A stretch of DNA of 21,695 nucleotides from an uncultured Alistipes sp. (GCA_959604655.1 CAUHCL010000027.1:1-21695); one strand, 5' to 3'. Positions 9,131-16,842 are shown, counted from the stretch's first letter. Numbers and translations are program-made. The notes: generated by a model not told the origin, from the sequence alone.

Positions 9131-9852
9131 TGGCCGAGAAGGAAAAAGGAGTGCTGTACATGATCCCGTGCCCGATCAGCGATCGGACGGATGTTTACGA
9201 CGTCGTGCCCGCGGCGAACCGCAGGGTGATGGACTCGCTCGACTATTTCATAGTGGAGAACGTGCGTTCGGCGCGGCGTTTCCTATCGCGTGCGGGCATA
9301 TCGCGCCGCATAGACGATCTGGAGTTCGTCGAGCTGAACGAACACACTTCGGCGGGCGTTGCCGTCGAGGCCATGGTGCGGCCGATAGCCGAAGGACGTT
9401 CGGCGGGCGTGATCTCCGAGGCGGGAGTGCCGGGTGTCGCCGACCCGGGTGCGCTGGCGGCTGAGGCTTGCCACAGGCTCGGCATACGCGTGGTGCCACT
9501 GGTGGGCCCTTCGTCGATTCTTCTGGCGCTTATGGCCTCGGGACTCAACGGCCAGTCGTTCGCGTTCAACGGCTATCTGCCCGTGAAGCCTCCCGAGCGT
9601 GCCAGGGCGCTGCGGGCGCTGGAGCGCAGGGTGCATGCCGAGGGGCAGTCGCAGATATTCATCGAGGCTCCCTACCGCAACGTGAAGCTGCTGGAGCAGA
9701 TGTTGTCGGTGTGCGGAGCCGAGACCCGCCTCACGGTGGCGTGCGACATCACCTCGCCCGACGAGTATATCTCGACGCGCAGCGTGGGCGAGTGGCGGCG
9801 CGTCCCGATGCCCGATATCGGCAAGCGTCCGACCATATTTATCATAGGTTAG
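9130..9852 (+). CDS. RsmI-like SAM-dependent methyltransferase (TP_methylase fold)
   Basis: Member of the tetrapyrrole-methylase superfamily, closest to RsmI, which 2'-O-methylates C1402 of 16S rRNA. The 240-residue product carries the glycine-rich ISEAGVPGVADPG (95-107), matching the RsmI motif, plus VPLVGPSS (122-129), FNGYLPVKPPERARAL (146-161) and FIEAPYRN (177-184). It is shorter than typical RsmI (about 275-290 residues): the N-terminal glycine motif is altered (LYMIPCPISD, where RsmI has a G-T-P-I-G-N type motif) and the C-terminal extension is missing. This may therefore be a paralogue rather than RsmI itself. ATG 9130 shares its A with the TGA of murF-alr (TGATG), with AAAGGAG just upstream, which implies translational coupling. 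A GTG at 9127 is possible but less likely. The rRNA role is inferred. Confidence 0.85.
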   Translation: MAEKEKGVLYMIPCPISDRTDVYDVVPAANRRVMDSLDYFIVENVRSARRFLSRAGISRRIDDLEFVELNEHTSAGVAVEAMVRPIAEGRSAGVISEAGVPGVADPGALAAEACHRLGIRVVPLVGPSSILLALMASGLNGQSFAFNGYLPVKPPERARALRALERRVHAEGQSQIFIEAPYRNVKLLEQMLSVCGAETRLTVACDITSPDEYISTRSVGEWRRVPMPDIGKRPTIFIIG

Positions 9853-9908
9853 GCTTGGGCATATTATTTGTGCTTCAATAGTCGGAAAATAGGATAAAAC
9901 ATAATTAT

Positions 9909-10568
9909 ATGGCAAGACAGAAATTTGAAGACCAGGATGTTATGGATCGCGGTACGTTCGACGCGAGCGACGGTTATCCCTCGTGTGACGGTCAGCCGTG
10001 TGTCAATATGGCAGACGATGAGCAGCAGGCCACTGCCACTATGGCAGAAGGCGCCGATCCTGACAAGAGCACCGAAGGCGAAGCCTATGCCGAAGGGGTC
10101 GAGGCGGAGCTGAAGGGTGAGCGTGAAACCGAGGAGCGCGAGGACGGTGCGGCCGAGTGGCGCGACAAATATCTGCGGCTTCAGGCCGAGTTCGACAACT
10201 ATCGCAAGCGCACCCTGCGCGAGAAGATGGATTTGGTGGCCAGCGGCGGCGCCGACGTGCTGAAGTGCATGCTTTCGGTGCTGGACGACGTGCACCGTGC
10301 CGTGGCTGCATCCGAGAAGAGCGACGATATAGCCTCGCTGCGCGAGGGCGAGCGTCTGGTGGCGCAGAAATTCGAGGATGCCCTGCGTCAGAAGGGCGTT
10401 GTCGAGATCGAGGCGTGCGGCAAGGAGTTCGACCCCGATTTCCACGAGGCCGTGGCGCGTTTTGCCGCGGGCGAGGACAAGAAGGGACTTGTGATAGATG
10501 TCGTCCAGCGCGGTTACATGCTGGGTGAAAAGGTGTTGCGTTACGCCAAAGTGGTGGTGGGCGAGTAG
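9909..10568 (+). CDS. grpE: GrpE, nucleotide exchange factor for DnaK
   Basis: Cytoplasmic dimeric co-chaperone that releases ADP from DnaK. The 219-residue protein has a long acidic, low-complexity N-terminus (1-82), which is variable in the family. The GrpE domain (83-219) begins EWRDKYLRLQAEFDNYRKRT, the start of the long dimer helix, and ends in the beta domain with EFDPDFHEAV (173-182) and VIDVVQRGYMLGEKVLRYAKV. ATG 9909 is used; internal Met codons at residues 12 and 34 could be alternatives because the N-terminus is not conserved. dnaJ follows 36 nt downstream, a usual grpE-dnaJ heat-shock pair. dnaK is not in the window. I see no CIRCE inverted repeat in the 56 nt upstream, so HrcA control is not supported here. 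Confidence 0.95.
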   Translation: MARQKFEDQDVMDRGTFDASDGYPSCDGQPCVNMADDEQQATATMAEGADPDKSTEGEAYAEGVEAELKGERETEEREDGAAEWRDKYLRLQAEFDNYRKRTLREKMDLVASGGADVLKCMLSVLDDVHRAVAASEKSDDIASLREGERLVAQKFEDALRQKGVVEIEACGKEFDPDFHEAVARFAAGEDKKGLVIDVVQRGYMLGEKVLRYAKVVVGE

Positions 10569-10604
10569 TCCGCCGCATGATTATTTTAGGAAAGGATTAA
10601 GGCA

Positions 10605-11762
10605 ATGGCAGAGAAAAGGGATTATTATGAGGTGTTGGGCGTCGAGCGCAACGCCAATGCCGACGAGATAAAGAAGGCCTATCGCAAGGCCGCGATAAAA
10701 TATCACCCCGACAAGAACCCGGGCGACAAGGAGGCCGAGGAAAAGTTCAAGGAGGCCGCCGAGGCCTACGACGTGCTGTCGAATCCCGACAAGCGTGCGC
10801 GTTACGACCAGTTCGGCCATGCGGGCATGAACGGCGGCGCGGCGAGCGGCGGCTTTGGCGGTTTCAGCGGCGGCGGCTTCTCGATGGAGGATATCTTCTC
10901 GCAGTTCGGCGACATATTCGGCGGCCATTTCGGCGGCTTCTCGTCGTCGCGCGGCGGCGGTATGCGCGTCAACCGCGGCACCGACATAAGGGTGAAGGTG
11001 AAACTCACGCTGGCCGAGATAGCGAACGGTACCACCAAGAAACTGAAGATCAACAAGACTATCGCATGCGACAAGTGCGGCGGCACGGGAGCCAAGGATT
11101 CCTCGTCGTATTCGACCTGCGCCACCTGCAACGGTTCGGGATATGTGACCCGTGTGGAGAGCACCTTCTTTGGCCGCATGCAGACCCAGAACGTCTGCCC
11201 GACGTGCGGCGGTACGGGCAAGGTCATAACGGCCAAGTGCGACAAGTGCGGCGGCGAAGGCGTCGTCCGCGGCGACGAGGTGGTCGAGATACGCATCCCC
11301 GCGGGAGTGGGCGAGGGCATGGCCGTCACCGTCTCGGGCAAGGGCAATGCGGCCCGCCACGGAGGCATCAGCGGCGATCTGCTGGTGATGATCGAGGAAG
11401 AACGCAACCCCGAGCTGGTGCGCGACGGCAACGATCTGATCCACAATCTCAATCTGCCGCTCACGACCTGTATCCTCGGCGGCGACGTGGAGGTTCCCAC
11501 CATCGACGGCCGCGCCAAGATCAAGATCGCCCCGGGTACCCATGCGGGTAAGGTGCTGCGCCTGCGCGGCAAGGGCCTGCCCGACGTGAACGGCTACGGC
11601 CGCGGCGACATCCTCATTGTGGTGGACATCACCATCCCCGACTCGCTCACCTCCGAGGAACGCCGACTGGTGGAGCAGCTTTCCGAGCAGCCCCATTTCA
11701 AGGCTGCGGCGGGAGTGGACAAACAGAATATTTTCGAGCGGATGAAGAACTTTTTCCGATAA
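10605..11762 (+). CDS. dnaJ: DnaJ (Hsp40) co-chaperone
   Basis: Type I J-protein that delivers unfolded clients to DnaK and stimulates its ATPase. Complete domain order in 385 residues: J domain (5-70) with the HPD motif at 34-36 (IKYHPDKNPGDKEAEEKF), a Gly/Phe-rich linker (71-120), and a zinc region with four CxxCxGxG repeats starting at C155, C172, C198 and C212. The C-terminal substrate-binding and dimerisation domain (about 222-370) has DLLVMIEEERNPELVRDGND and LRLRGKGLPDVNGYGRGD. All eight zinc-ligand cysteines are present. It follows grpE directly and likely shares its transcript. A short GC hairpin overlaps its stop codon but has no T run. Confidence 0.97.
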   Translation: MAEKRDYYEVLGVERNANADEIKKAYRKAAIKYHPDKNPGDKEAEEKFKEAAEAYDVLSNPDKRARYDQFGHAGMNGGAASGGFGGFSGGGFSMEDIFSQFGDIFGGHFGGFSSSRGGGMRVNRGTDIRVKVKLTLAEIANGTTKKLKINKTIACDKCGGTGAKDSSSYSTCATCNGSGYVTRVESTFFGRMQTQNVCPTCGGTGKVITAKCDKCGGEGVVRGDEVVEIRIPAGVGEGMAVTVSGKGNAARHGGISGDLLVMIEEERNPELVRDGNDLIHNLNLPLTTCILGGDVEVPTIDGRAKIKIAPGTHAGKVLRLRGKGLPDVNGYGRGDILIVVDITIPDSLTSEERRLVEQLSEQPHFKAAAGVDKQNIFERMKNFFR

Positions 11763-11833
11763 CGCGACGCGCGTTGTCAGAAACGACGAATTGCGAATCA
11801 GCAGTATATAAGCACCTTAAAATAGCAGTAACC

Positions 11834-12256
11834 ATGTCTTTTTTCTCACCTTACAAGCGCCGCGCCAACAGTTTCAACTATCGGCCGCGTTATTACGATC
11901 CCGACCGTGAGGAACGCGAGCAGCGTCGCGCCGAGTTGCGCGGCGAACGTTCCGACGATACGGGCGAATATACCCCGGGCAAGTACATCCGCACGCAGCG
12001 CGCAGCGCGCGAGGCACGCCGCGCGAAGGACGAGGGCGGCAGCCGCATGCGCATGTGGATGCTGGGCGTGGGAGTAGTGCTGCTGGCGCTGTTCCTCTAC
12101 ATTCTCTATCCGCGCATAGTGGCCATGTTCGAGATGGCGCAGGCGGACCATTCCGCTGCGCGCACCGAGGAGTACGAGGAATTCGATCCCTATGCCCCCC
12201 TGACCATCGTCCCCGACGACTACCGCGAGGGCGATGAACTGATATACGAAGATTAA
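11834..12256 (+). CDS. Small basic single-pass membrane protein of unknown function
   Basis: Function not recognised. From ATG 11834 the product is 140 residues. Residues 1-70 are hydrophilic and strongly basic, with repeated Arg/Glu (DREEREQRRAELRGER), Tyr-rich NYRPRYYDPD, and YTPGKYIRTQRAAREARRAKD. One clear membrane helix follows (about residues 74-94: MWMLGVGVVLLALFLYILYP). A short acidic tail ends in Asp/Glu/Tyr. The positive-inside rule suggests a cytoplasmic N-terminus. An upstream start at 11774 in the same frame would add 20 residues, but that extension has no family-like features and ATG 11834 is better spaced. It lies between dnaJ (72 nt) and mutL (24 nt), and I recall similar short proteins beside mutL in other Bacteroidetes. 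It may be co-expressed with mutL, but no role can be deduced. Confidence 0.75.
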   Translation: MSFFSPYKRRANSFNYRPRYYDPDREEREQRRAELRGERSDDTGEYTPGKYIRTQRAAREARRAKDEGGSRMRMWMLGVGVVLLALFLYILYPRIVAMFEMAQADHSAARTEEYEEFDPYAPLTIVPDDYREGDELIYED

Positions 12257-12279
12257 CATCGCATTCTACCCGAAACCGA

Positions 12280-14376
12280 ATGGAGAACAAGATAAAGCTG
12301 CTGCCCGAGATCGTCGCCAACCAGATCGCCGCGGGCGAGGTGGTGAACAACCCCTCGTCGGTGGTGAAGGAGATGATGGAGAACGCCGTCGATGCGGGCG
12401 CAGGCAGTGTGACGGTCAATTACCGCAATGCGGGGATGGAGCTTCTGCAAATCGTCGACGACGGCTGCGGCATGTCGCCGATGGACGCGCGCATGGCCTT
12501 CGACCGTCACGCCACGAGCAAGATCACCTCGCTCGACGACGTGTACAGCCTCCATACGTTCGGTTTCCGCGGCGAGGCGCTGGCCTCCATAGCCGCCGTG
12601 TCGCAGGTGGAGTTGCGCACGCGGCAAAAGGACGCCGACATCGGTACGGTGACCATCGTCAACGGCGGCGAGTTCGTGGACCAGACCCCTGCCATGTGTC
12701 CCGTGGGATCGCAGTTTCTGGTGCGTAATCTGTTCTACACGGCTCCCGCACGCCGCAAGTTCAACGCCGATCGGGCGCGCATGGTGTCCGATATCAAGAA
12801 GGAGTTCCGCCGCGTGGCGCTGTGCAACCCGCAGGTGCGCTGCGAGCTCATGTCGAACGACATGCCGATCATCACCCTGCCCGCGGGGACACTGCTCGAA
12901 CGCATAATCGACGTGGTGGGCCGCCACATAAAGACCAACCTGCTGGAGGTGTCGGTCGATACCTCCATCGTCAAGGTCAAGGGCTACGTGGGCCGTCCCT
13001 CGGCCGCCAAGCAGAAAAACACGGAACAGTACATGTTCATCAACGGGCGCTATTTCCGTTCGGTGCAGTTCTTCCGTTCGATAATGAAGGCCTACTACAA
13101 ACTCATACCCGATAATTGCACCCCCTCGTTCTTCCTCTACCTCACGGTGGATCCCGAGAGGGTGGACGTGAACGTCCATCCGCAGAAGACCGAGGTGCGC
13201 TTCGCCGACAACGACGAGGTGAGCCAGATACTGAACGCCGCCGTGCGCAGCACGCTGGCCAAGAGCGGCGCGGTGTCGATGATGGATTTCGATAACAGCT
13301 CGTCCATCGACATTCCCGCCATGACGGGTCGCGGCGGGGTGGTCTATGCGGAGCCAAAATCTTCGTCGAATGCCGATTACAACCCCTTCCGCGAGGATTA
13401 TGCCGACACCTCGGCACCTGCGGCCGATATCGATTTCACGGGTTTCGATGTGCCGTACGACGGGGCGCAGGAGCCTGCCGCGATGCGCGACATACCCTCG
13501 GGCGGCTGTCGGGCGTCGTCGGGTTCGGAATCGGGCGAGGTTTACGGCGGCGGCGATTCGGGCGGCCGCAAGCTGCGCGATATAGTGTGGTCGGAGATGC
13601 CTCTCGATTCGGAGTTCGCCATCGGCGCCGCGCCCGCCGCGGGCGGTGAAGATGCGGCGGGTTACCGCGACATAGCGTCGGGCGGCGTGGCCGCTTCCGA
13701 CGGTCTCGGCGATGGCGTGCCGTCCGTGGCGGACGACGGACATTCCGGCGAGAGCCGTCTGGAGTTCATACCCTCGTCGGCCGTGCAGCAGAGGCTGGCC
13801 ACGGACGAAAAAATAGTATTCTCGGACGTCATGTCGCTGGGCAACGGCTATGCCGTGGCGGTGTGCGACGGCCGCAGCATGATTGCCGATATGCGTCGGG
13901 TGCGCGAACGCGTCCTTTTCGACGGCTACATGTCGATGGTCGGCCACGGCGCCTCGTCGTCGCAGAAGCTGCTTTTCCCCGAACGCCTTGTCCTCTCCGA
14001 GGACGACTACGCGCTGCTGGAGGAAAATGCCGTGGAGTTCGCCGCGCTGGGTTTCGACATGGAGTTCCGCGGCGAAGGCGCGGTGGAGCTGTGCGGCGTG
14101 CCGTCGGGCGTGGCGGGCGAGCAGGCCGACCGACTGCTTTACGATCTGTTGCGCGAGGTGGAGTCCGACGGCGACGCGGGCGAGCGCATGCGCGAGAATC
14201 TGGCCCGCGCTATGGCCGTCAAGGCCTCGCGTTCGGCGGCACGGGGGCTCCGCAGCGACGAGGCCGCCGAGCTGTTGCGCCGACTGGCCGATTGCGAGAA
14301 CTTCAGCTTCTCGCCGTCGGGCAAACCCATAATGGCCGAACTTACGGCCGAAGAGTTGAAAAATAAACTTAACTGA
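12280..14376 (+). CDS. mutL: DNA mismatch repair protein MutL
   Basis: GHKL ATPase that couples mismatch recognition by MutS to strand removal. The 698-residue protein has an intact N-terminal ATPase: ATP-binding helix with catalytic E31 and N35 in VVKEMMENAVDAG, DDGCGM (60-65), HATSKI (77-82), TFGFRGEALASI (93-104), and the transducer-domain motif DVNVHPQKTEVRF (296-308). A long Gly/Ser/Asp-rich linker (about 335-500) joins the C-terminal dimerisation domain (505-698). The endonuclease-type motif DQHAxxExxxxE is degenerate, reading DMRRVRERVLFD (537-548), and the C-terminal CPHGRP-like site reads SPSGKP (678-683). Nicking activity is therefore doubtful. Start ATG 12280 gives the canonical opening KLLPEIVANQIAAGEVV. 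It is followed 8 nt later by a rhomboid gene. Confidence 0.96.
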   Translation: MENKIKLLPEIVANQIAAGEVVNNPSSVVKEMMENAVDAGAGSVTVNYRNAGMELLQIVDDGCGMSPMDARMAFDRHATSKITSLDDVYSLHTFGFRGEALASIAAVSQVELRTRQKDADIGTVTIVNGGEFVDQTPAMCPVGSQFLVRNLFYTAPARRKFNADRARMVSDIKKEFRRVALCNPQVRCELMSNDMPIITLPAGTLLERIIDVVGRHIKTNLLEVSVDTSIVKVKGYVGRPSAAKQKNTEQYMFINGRYFRSVQFFRSIMKAYYKLIPDNCTPSFFLYLTVDPERVDVNVHPQKTEVRFADNDEVSQILNAAVRSTLAKSGAVSMMDFDNSSSIDIPAMTGRGGVVYAEPKSSSNADYNPFREDYADTSAPAADIDFTGFDVPYDGAQEPAAMRDIPSGGCRASSGSESGEVYGGGDSGGRKLRDIVWSEMPLDSEFAIGAAPAAGGEDAAGYRDIASGGVAASDGLGDGVPSVADDGHSGESRLEFIPSSAVQQRLATDEKIVFSDVMSLGNGYAVAVCDGRSMIADMRRVRERVLFDGYMSMVGHGASSSQKLLFPERLVLSEDDYALLEENAVEFAALGFDMEFRGEGAVELCGVPSGVAGEQADRLLYDLLREVESDGDAGERMRENLARAMAVKASRSAARGLRSDEAAELLRRLADCENFSFSPSGKPIMAELTAEELKNKLN

Positions 14377-14384
14377 ATAAGACC

Positions 14385-15038
14385 ATGAACGGATACGGAT
14401 TCGGAACGCCTCCGGTAGTGAAGAACATTATCATCGCCAACTGCGTTATGCTGCTGGCCACCACATTTTTGCCGTTTCGCGACCAGTTGATAGGCCATCT
14501 GGCCCTTTTCAATCCTGCAAGCCCGCTGTTTCACAGCTACCAGGTGTTCACCTACATGTTCCTGCACGGCGGCATAGGCCACCTGTTCTTCAACATGTTC
14601 GCGCTGTGGATGTTCGGCCGTACGCTGGAGTACCGTTTCGGCTCGCGGCGCTTTTTCGCCTACTACATGATCTGCGGCATGGGTGCCGCGCTGTTGCAGA
14701 TGGGAGTGGGGTATCTCGAATACTACCATGCCGAGCACGCCATAGGTCTGTCGGCCGCCTTCGGGCTGCTGCATATACCTACCGTGGGTGCCTCGGGTGC
14801 GGTGTTCGGCCTGCTGCTGGCTTTCGGCGTGCTCTATCCCAACCAAATCATCATGCTCGTATTCCCGCCCGTGGCCATGAAAGCCAAGTGGTTCGTATTG
14901 TGCTACGGACTTGTGGAGCTCTTTTTCGGATTGTCGGGCTATCAGTCGGGCGTGGCCCACTTCGCCCATCTGGGCGGCATGCTGTGGGGCTGGCTGCTGC
15001 TCTATTGGTGGAAACGCACGGGTAAGATATATTATTGA
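14385..15038 (+). CDS. Rhomboid-family intramembrane serine protease
   Basis: Polytopic inner-membrane protease that cleaves transmembrane helices. The 217-residue protein has about six hydrophobic segments: roughly 12-30, 52-75, 90-110, 133-150, 153-180 and 190-208. The catalytic dyad is visible: S137 in GASGAVFG and H195 in AHFAHLGG. The family HGGIGHLFFNM motif (61-71) supplies the oxyanion-hole N70, and EYRFGSRRF follows in the L1/TM3 region. Size fits the basic six-helix prokaryotic form without an extra domain. It begins 8 nt after mutL, and the EEP-family gene follows 12 nt later, so the three are probably co-transcribed. The substrate is unknown. Confident as an active rhomboid because all core residues are retained. 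Confidence 0.94.
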   Translation: MNGYGFGTPPVVKNIIIANCVMLLATTFLPFRDQLIGHLALFNPASPLFHSYQVFTYMFLHGGIGHLFFNMFALWMFGRTLEYRFGSRRFFAYYMICGMGAALLQMGVGYLEYYHAEHAIGLSAAFGLLHIPTVGASGAVFGLLLAFGVLYPNQIIMLVFPPVAMKAKWFVLCYGLVELFFGLSGYQSGVAHFAHLGGMLWGWLLLYWWKRTGKIYY

Positions 15039-15050
15039 TCGGGTCGGGCT

Positions 15051-16271
15051 ATGGCGGAGTATTATCGCAACGATTACGGTTCTACCCGTCGCCGCCGAAA
15101 GCGGTCGGTGGCGGGTGTGGTCGCGGACGGTCTCATGGCGGCCGTTACTCTCGTTCTCGCGGCTGTGTTCGTCCTCACGCTGCTGGTTCCGCTCATCGAC
15201 CCGCACGAATCGGGCGAGCTTTCGACCGTGGGGCTGGTCGCTCCGTTCGTATATGCTGCCCAGCTTTTGCTTACGCTCTACTGGATCATCCGCTGGCGAT
15301 GGGCGGCGATGGTGCCCATGATCGTTCTGTCGGTTGTCGGACTGTTCCACTTGTCGCTTTTCTATAAGCCCGAGATACGCCGCAGCTACGGCGAGCAGAC
15401 CTACGAGCGTACGGCCGTGAAGGTGCTTACGTATAACGTCAGGAGCTTTATCGACGACCACGGCGCGCGGTGCCTCGATTCGGTGGCGAGCTTGGTGAAG
15501 GCGCTGAATCCCGACATAGTGTGCTTTCAGGAGATGGGCTTCGTTGATCTGGCCGATTCGCTGCTGCGCCCGCTCAATCCTCTGCCGCGTTCGCTGTCGC
15601 GCGCCGCGCTCAGCCCCGCCATTTACAGCCGCTATCCTGTCGTACGCGCCCGTCGTATCGATACTATGATGAACTTCGTATGGGCCGATCTGAGGATCGG
15701 CGACGATACGGTGAGAGTGTTCAACAACCATCTGCATACCACTGCCATCCGCCGCGACGACAACACCTATATCGAGAACCGCGAGTTTCTCGGCGACGAG
15801 GACATGGGCAAGTTGCGCAGCATGGTGTCGCGCCTGAGCGAGAACAACAAGCTGCGCGCCGCGCAGGCTGACAGCGTGGCCCGCATGATCGCCGAATCAC
15901 CCTATCCCGTGATCGTATGCGGCGATTTCAACGACACCCCCGTGTCGTATACCTACCGTACCGTCAGCCGCGGTCTCAATGATGCCTTTCGCGAGGCGGG
16001 ACGCGGTTACTCGCATACCTATCGGGGATTTTTCGATATGCTGCGCATCGACTACGTGCTGTGCTCCGACGAGTTCGAACCTCTGTCGTACGAGGTGATC
16101 GACTCCTGGGGCTTGGCCGACGTCAAGCGCGGCAAGGATACCGTCACCGTGCGCAGGTTCGGCAACGGCATGGAGCCGCCGACGGATGCCGCGGGTGCGG
16201 AGGTCGACAACGGAGTGCGTTATTCCGACCATTATCCTGTGTTCGTGCGGCTGCGCTACAACGGACGTTGA
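15051..16271 (+). CDS. Membrane-anchored endonuclease/exonuclease/phosphatase (EEP) family protein
   Basis: Metal-dependent phosphoesterase of the DNase I-like superfamily; its substrate cannot be read from sequence (nucleic acid, phospholipid or phosphoinositide-type headgroups are all possible). An Arg-rich N-terminus (11-18) precedes three hydrophobic helices (about 24-48, 62-81 and 86-104). The EEP domain spans 122-402. Visible catalytic motifs are LTYNVRSF (N129), CFQEM (E161), FNNHLHT (H227), CGDFND (D292, N294), IDYVLCS (D334) and the final SDHYPV (D393, H394). All metal and catalytic residues are present. Between IDYVLCS and SDHYPV there is an unusually long segment (about 345-390) compared with compact family members. 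The topology suggests the catalytic domain is held at the cytoplasmic membrane. It follows the rhomboid gene by 12 nt. Confidence 0.88.
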   Translation: MAEYYRNDYGSTRRRRKRSVAGVVADGLMAAVTLVLAAVFVLTLLVPLIDPHESGELSTVGLVAPFVYAAQLLLTLYWIIRWRWAAMVPMIVLSVVGLFHLSLFYKPEIRRSYGEQTYERTAVKVLTYNVRSFIDDHGARCLDSVASLVKALNPDIVCFQEMGFVDLADSLLRPLNPLPRSLSRAALSPAIYSRYPVVRARRIDTMMNFVWADLRIGDDTVRVFNNHLHTTAIRRDDNTYIENREFLGDEDMGKLRSMVSRLSENNKLRAAQADSVARMIAESPYPVIVCGDFNDTPVSYTYRTVSRGLNDAFREAGRGYSHTYRGFFDMLRIDYVLCSDEFEPLSYEVIDSWGLADVKRGKDTVTVRRFGNGMEPPTDAAGAEVDNGVRYSDHYPVFVRLRYNGR

Positions 16272-16392
16272 CGATCGGTCGACCCGACTTGCGGACGAAA
16301 TGTTTTGCGGCCCCTCGGAGCGCAGCGGCCCGTGTCGCGCGTTTCGACGGGCATAAGGCAGATTCGACAGCCAAATTAAATAAGTTTATACC

Positions 16393-16842
16393 ATGATTTT
16401 GGATTCATTGAAGAACAAGGAGCGGTATGCGTCGTTGCATCCGCGTTTCAAAGCCGTGTTCGATTTCATCGACACGCACGATGTGGCCGCTATGGAGTGC
16501 GGCCGTCACGATATCGACGGCGACGATATCTTCGTAAACGTTCAGGAACTGGATCTGCGCGACCGTTCGCAGGCCCGTCTGGAGCTTCACCGCAAGTATA
16601 TCGACATCCAACTGTTGCTGCGCGGCCCCGAAGAGACATTCGGCTGGAGCGAGAAGAAGGATTGCCTTACGGCCGAGGGCGGGTTCGACGAGGCCAAGGA
16701 CATACAGTTCTTTACCGACGTGCCGCAGTGCTTCTACACCGTCGGCGAGGGCCAGTTCTCGATTCTGTTTCCCGAGGACGGTCATGCCCCCATGCTCGGC
16801 GAGGGCCATGTGAAGAAGTGCATCTTCAAGGTGAAGATTTGA
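16393..16842 (+). CDS. YhcH/YjgK/YiaL family protein (DUF386)
   Basis: Small cupin-like protein of the family that includes E. coli YhcH (in the sialic-acid operon) and EbgC. It is linked to sugar handling, possibly as an anomerase or accessory subunit. The 149-residue product has family motifs LELHRKYIDIQLLLRG (63-78: E64, H66 and D71 are likely metal-site residues), GWSEKKD (84-90), FPEDGHAPML (126-135, H131) and the C-terminal VKKCIFKV. Length is normal. There is a 121 nt gap after the EEP gene, which suggests its own promoter, but I see no good TAnnTTTG element. No sialic-acid or sugar-catabolism genes are nearby, so the substrate cannot be inferred. A strong terminator follows about 105 nt downstream. 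Confidence 0.9.
   Translation: MILDSLKNKERYASLHPRFKAVFDFIDTHDVAAMECGRHDIDGDDIFVNVQELDLRDRSQARLELHRKYIDIQLLLRGPEETFGWSEKKDCLTAEGGFDEAKDIQFFTDVPQCFYTVGEGQFSILFPEDGHAPMLGEGHVKKCIFKVKI

Noticed and set aside
9853..9908. Heat-shock operator (CIRCE) or clear promoter before grpE
   Set aside because: No TTAGCACTC-type inverted repeat; a TATTATTTG string only resembles the -7 box with the wrong spacing.
11774..11833. Upstream start extending the small membrane protein by 20 residues
   Set aside because: The extension is in an intergenic-looking stretch, and ATG 11834 begins a sequence with coherent composition and good spacing to dnaJ.
12253..15737. Long minus-strand frames opposite mutL, rhomboid and EEP genes
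   Set aside because: His/Arg-rich shadows of well-supported plus-strand genes.
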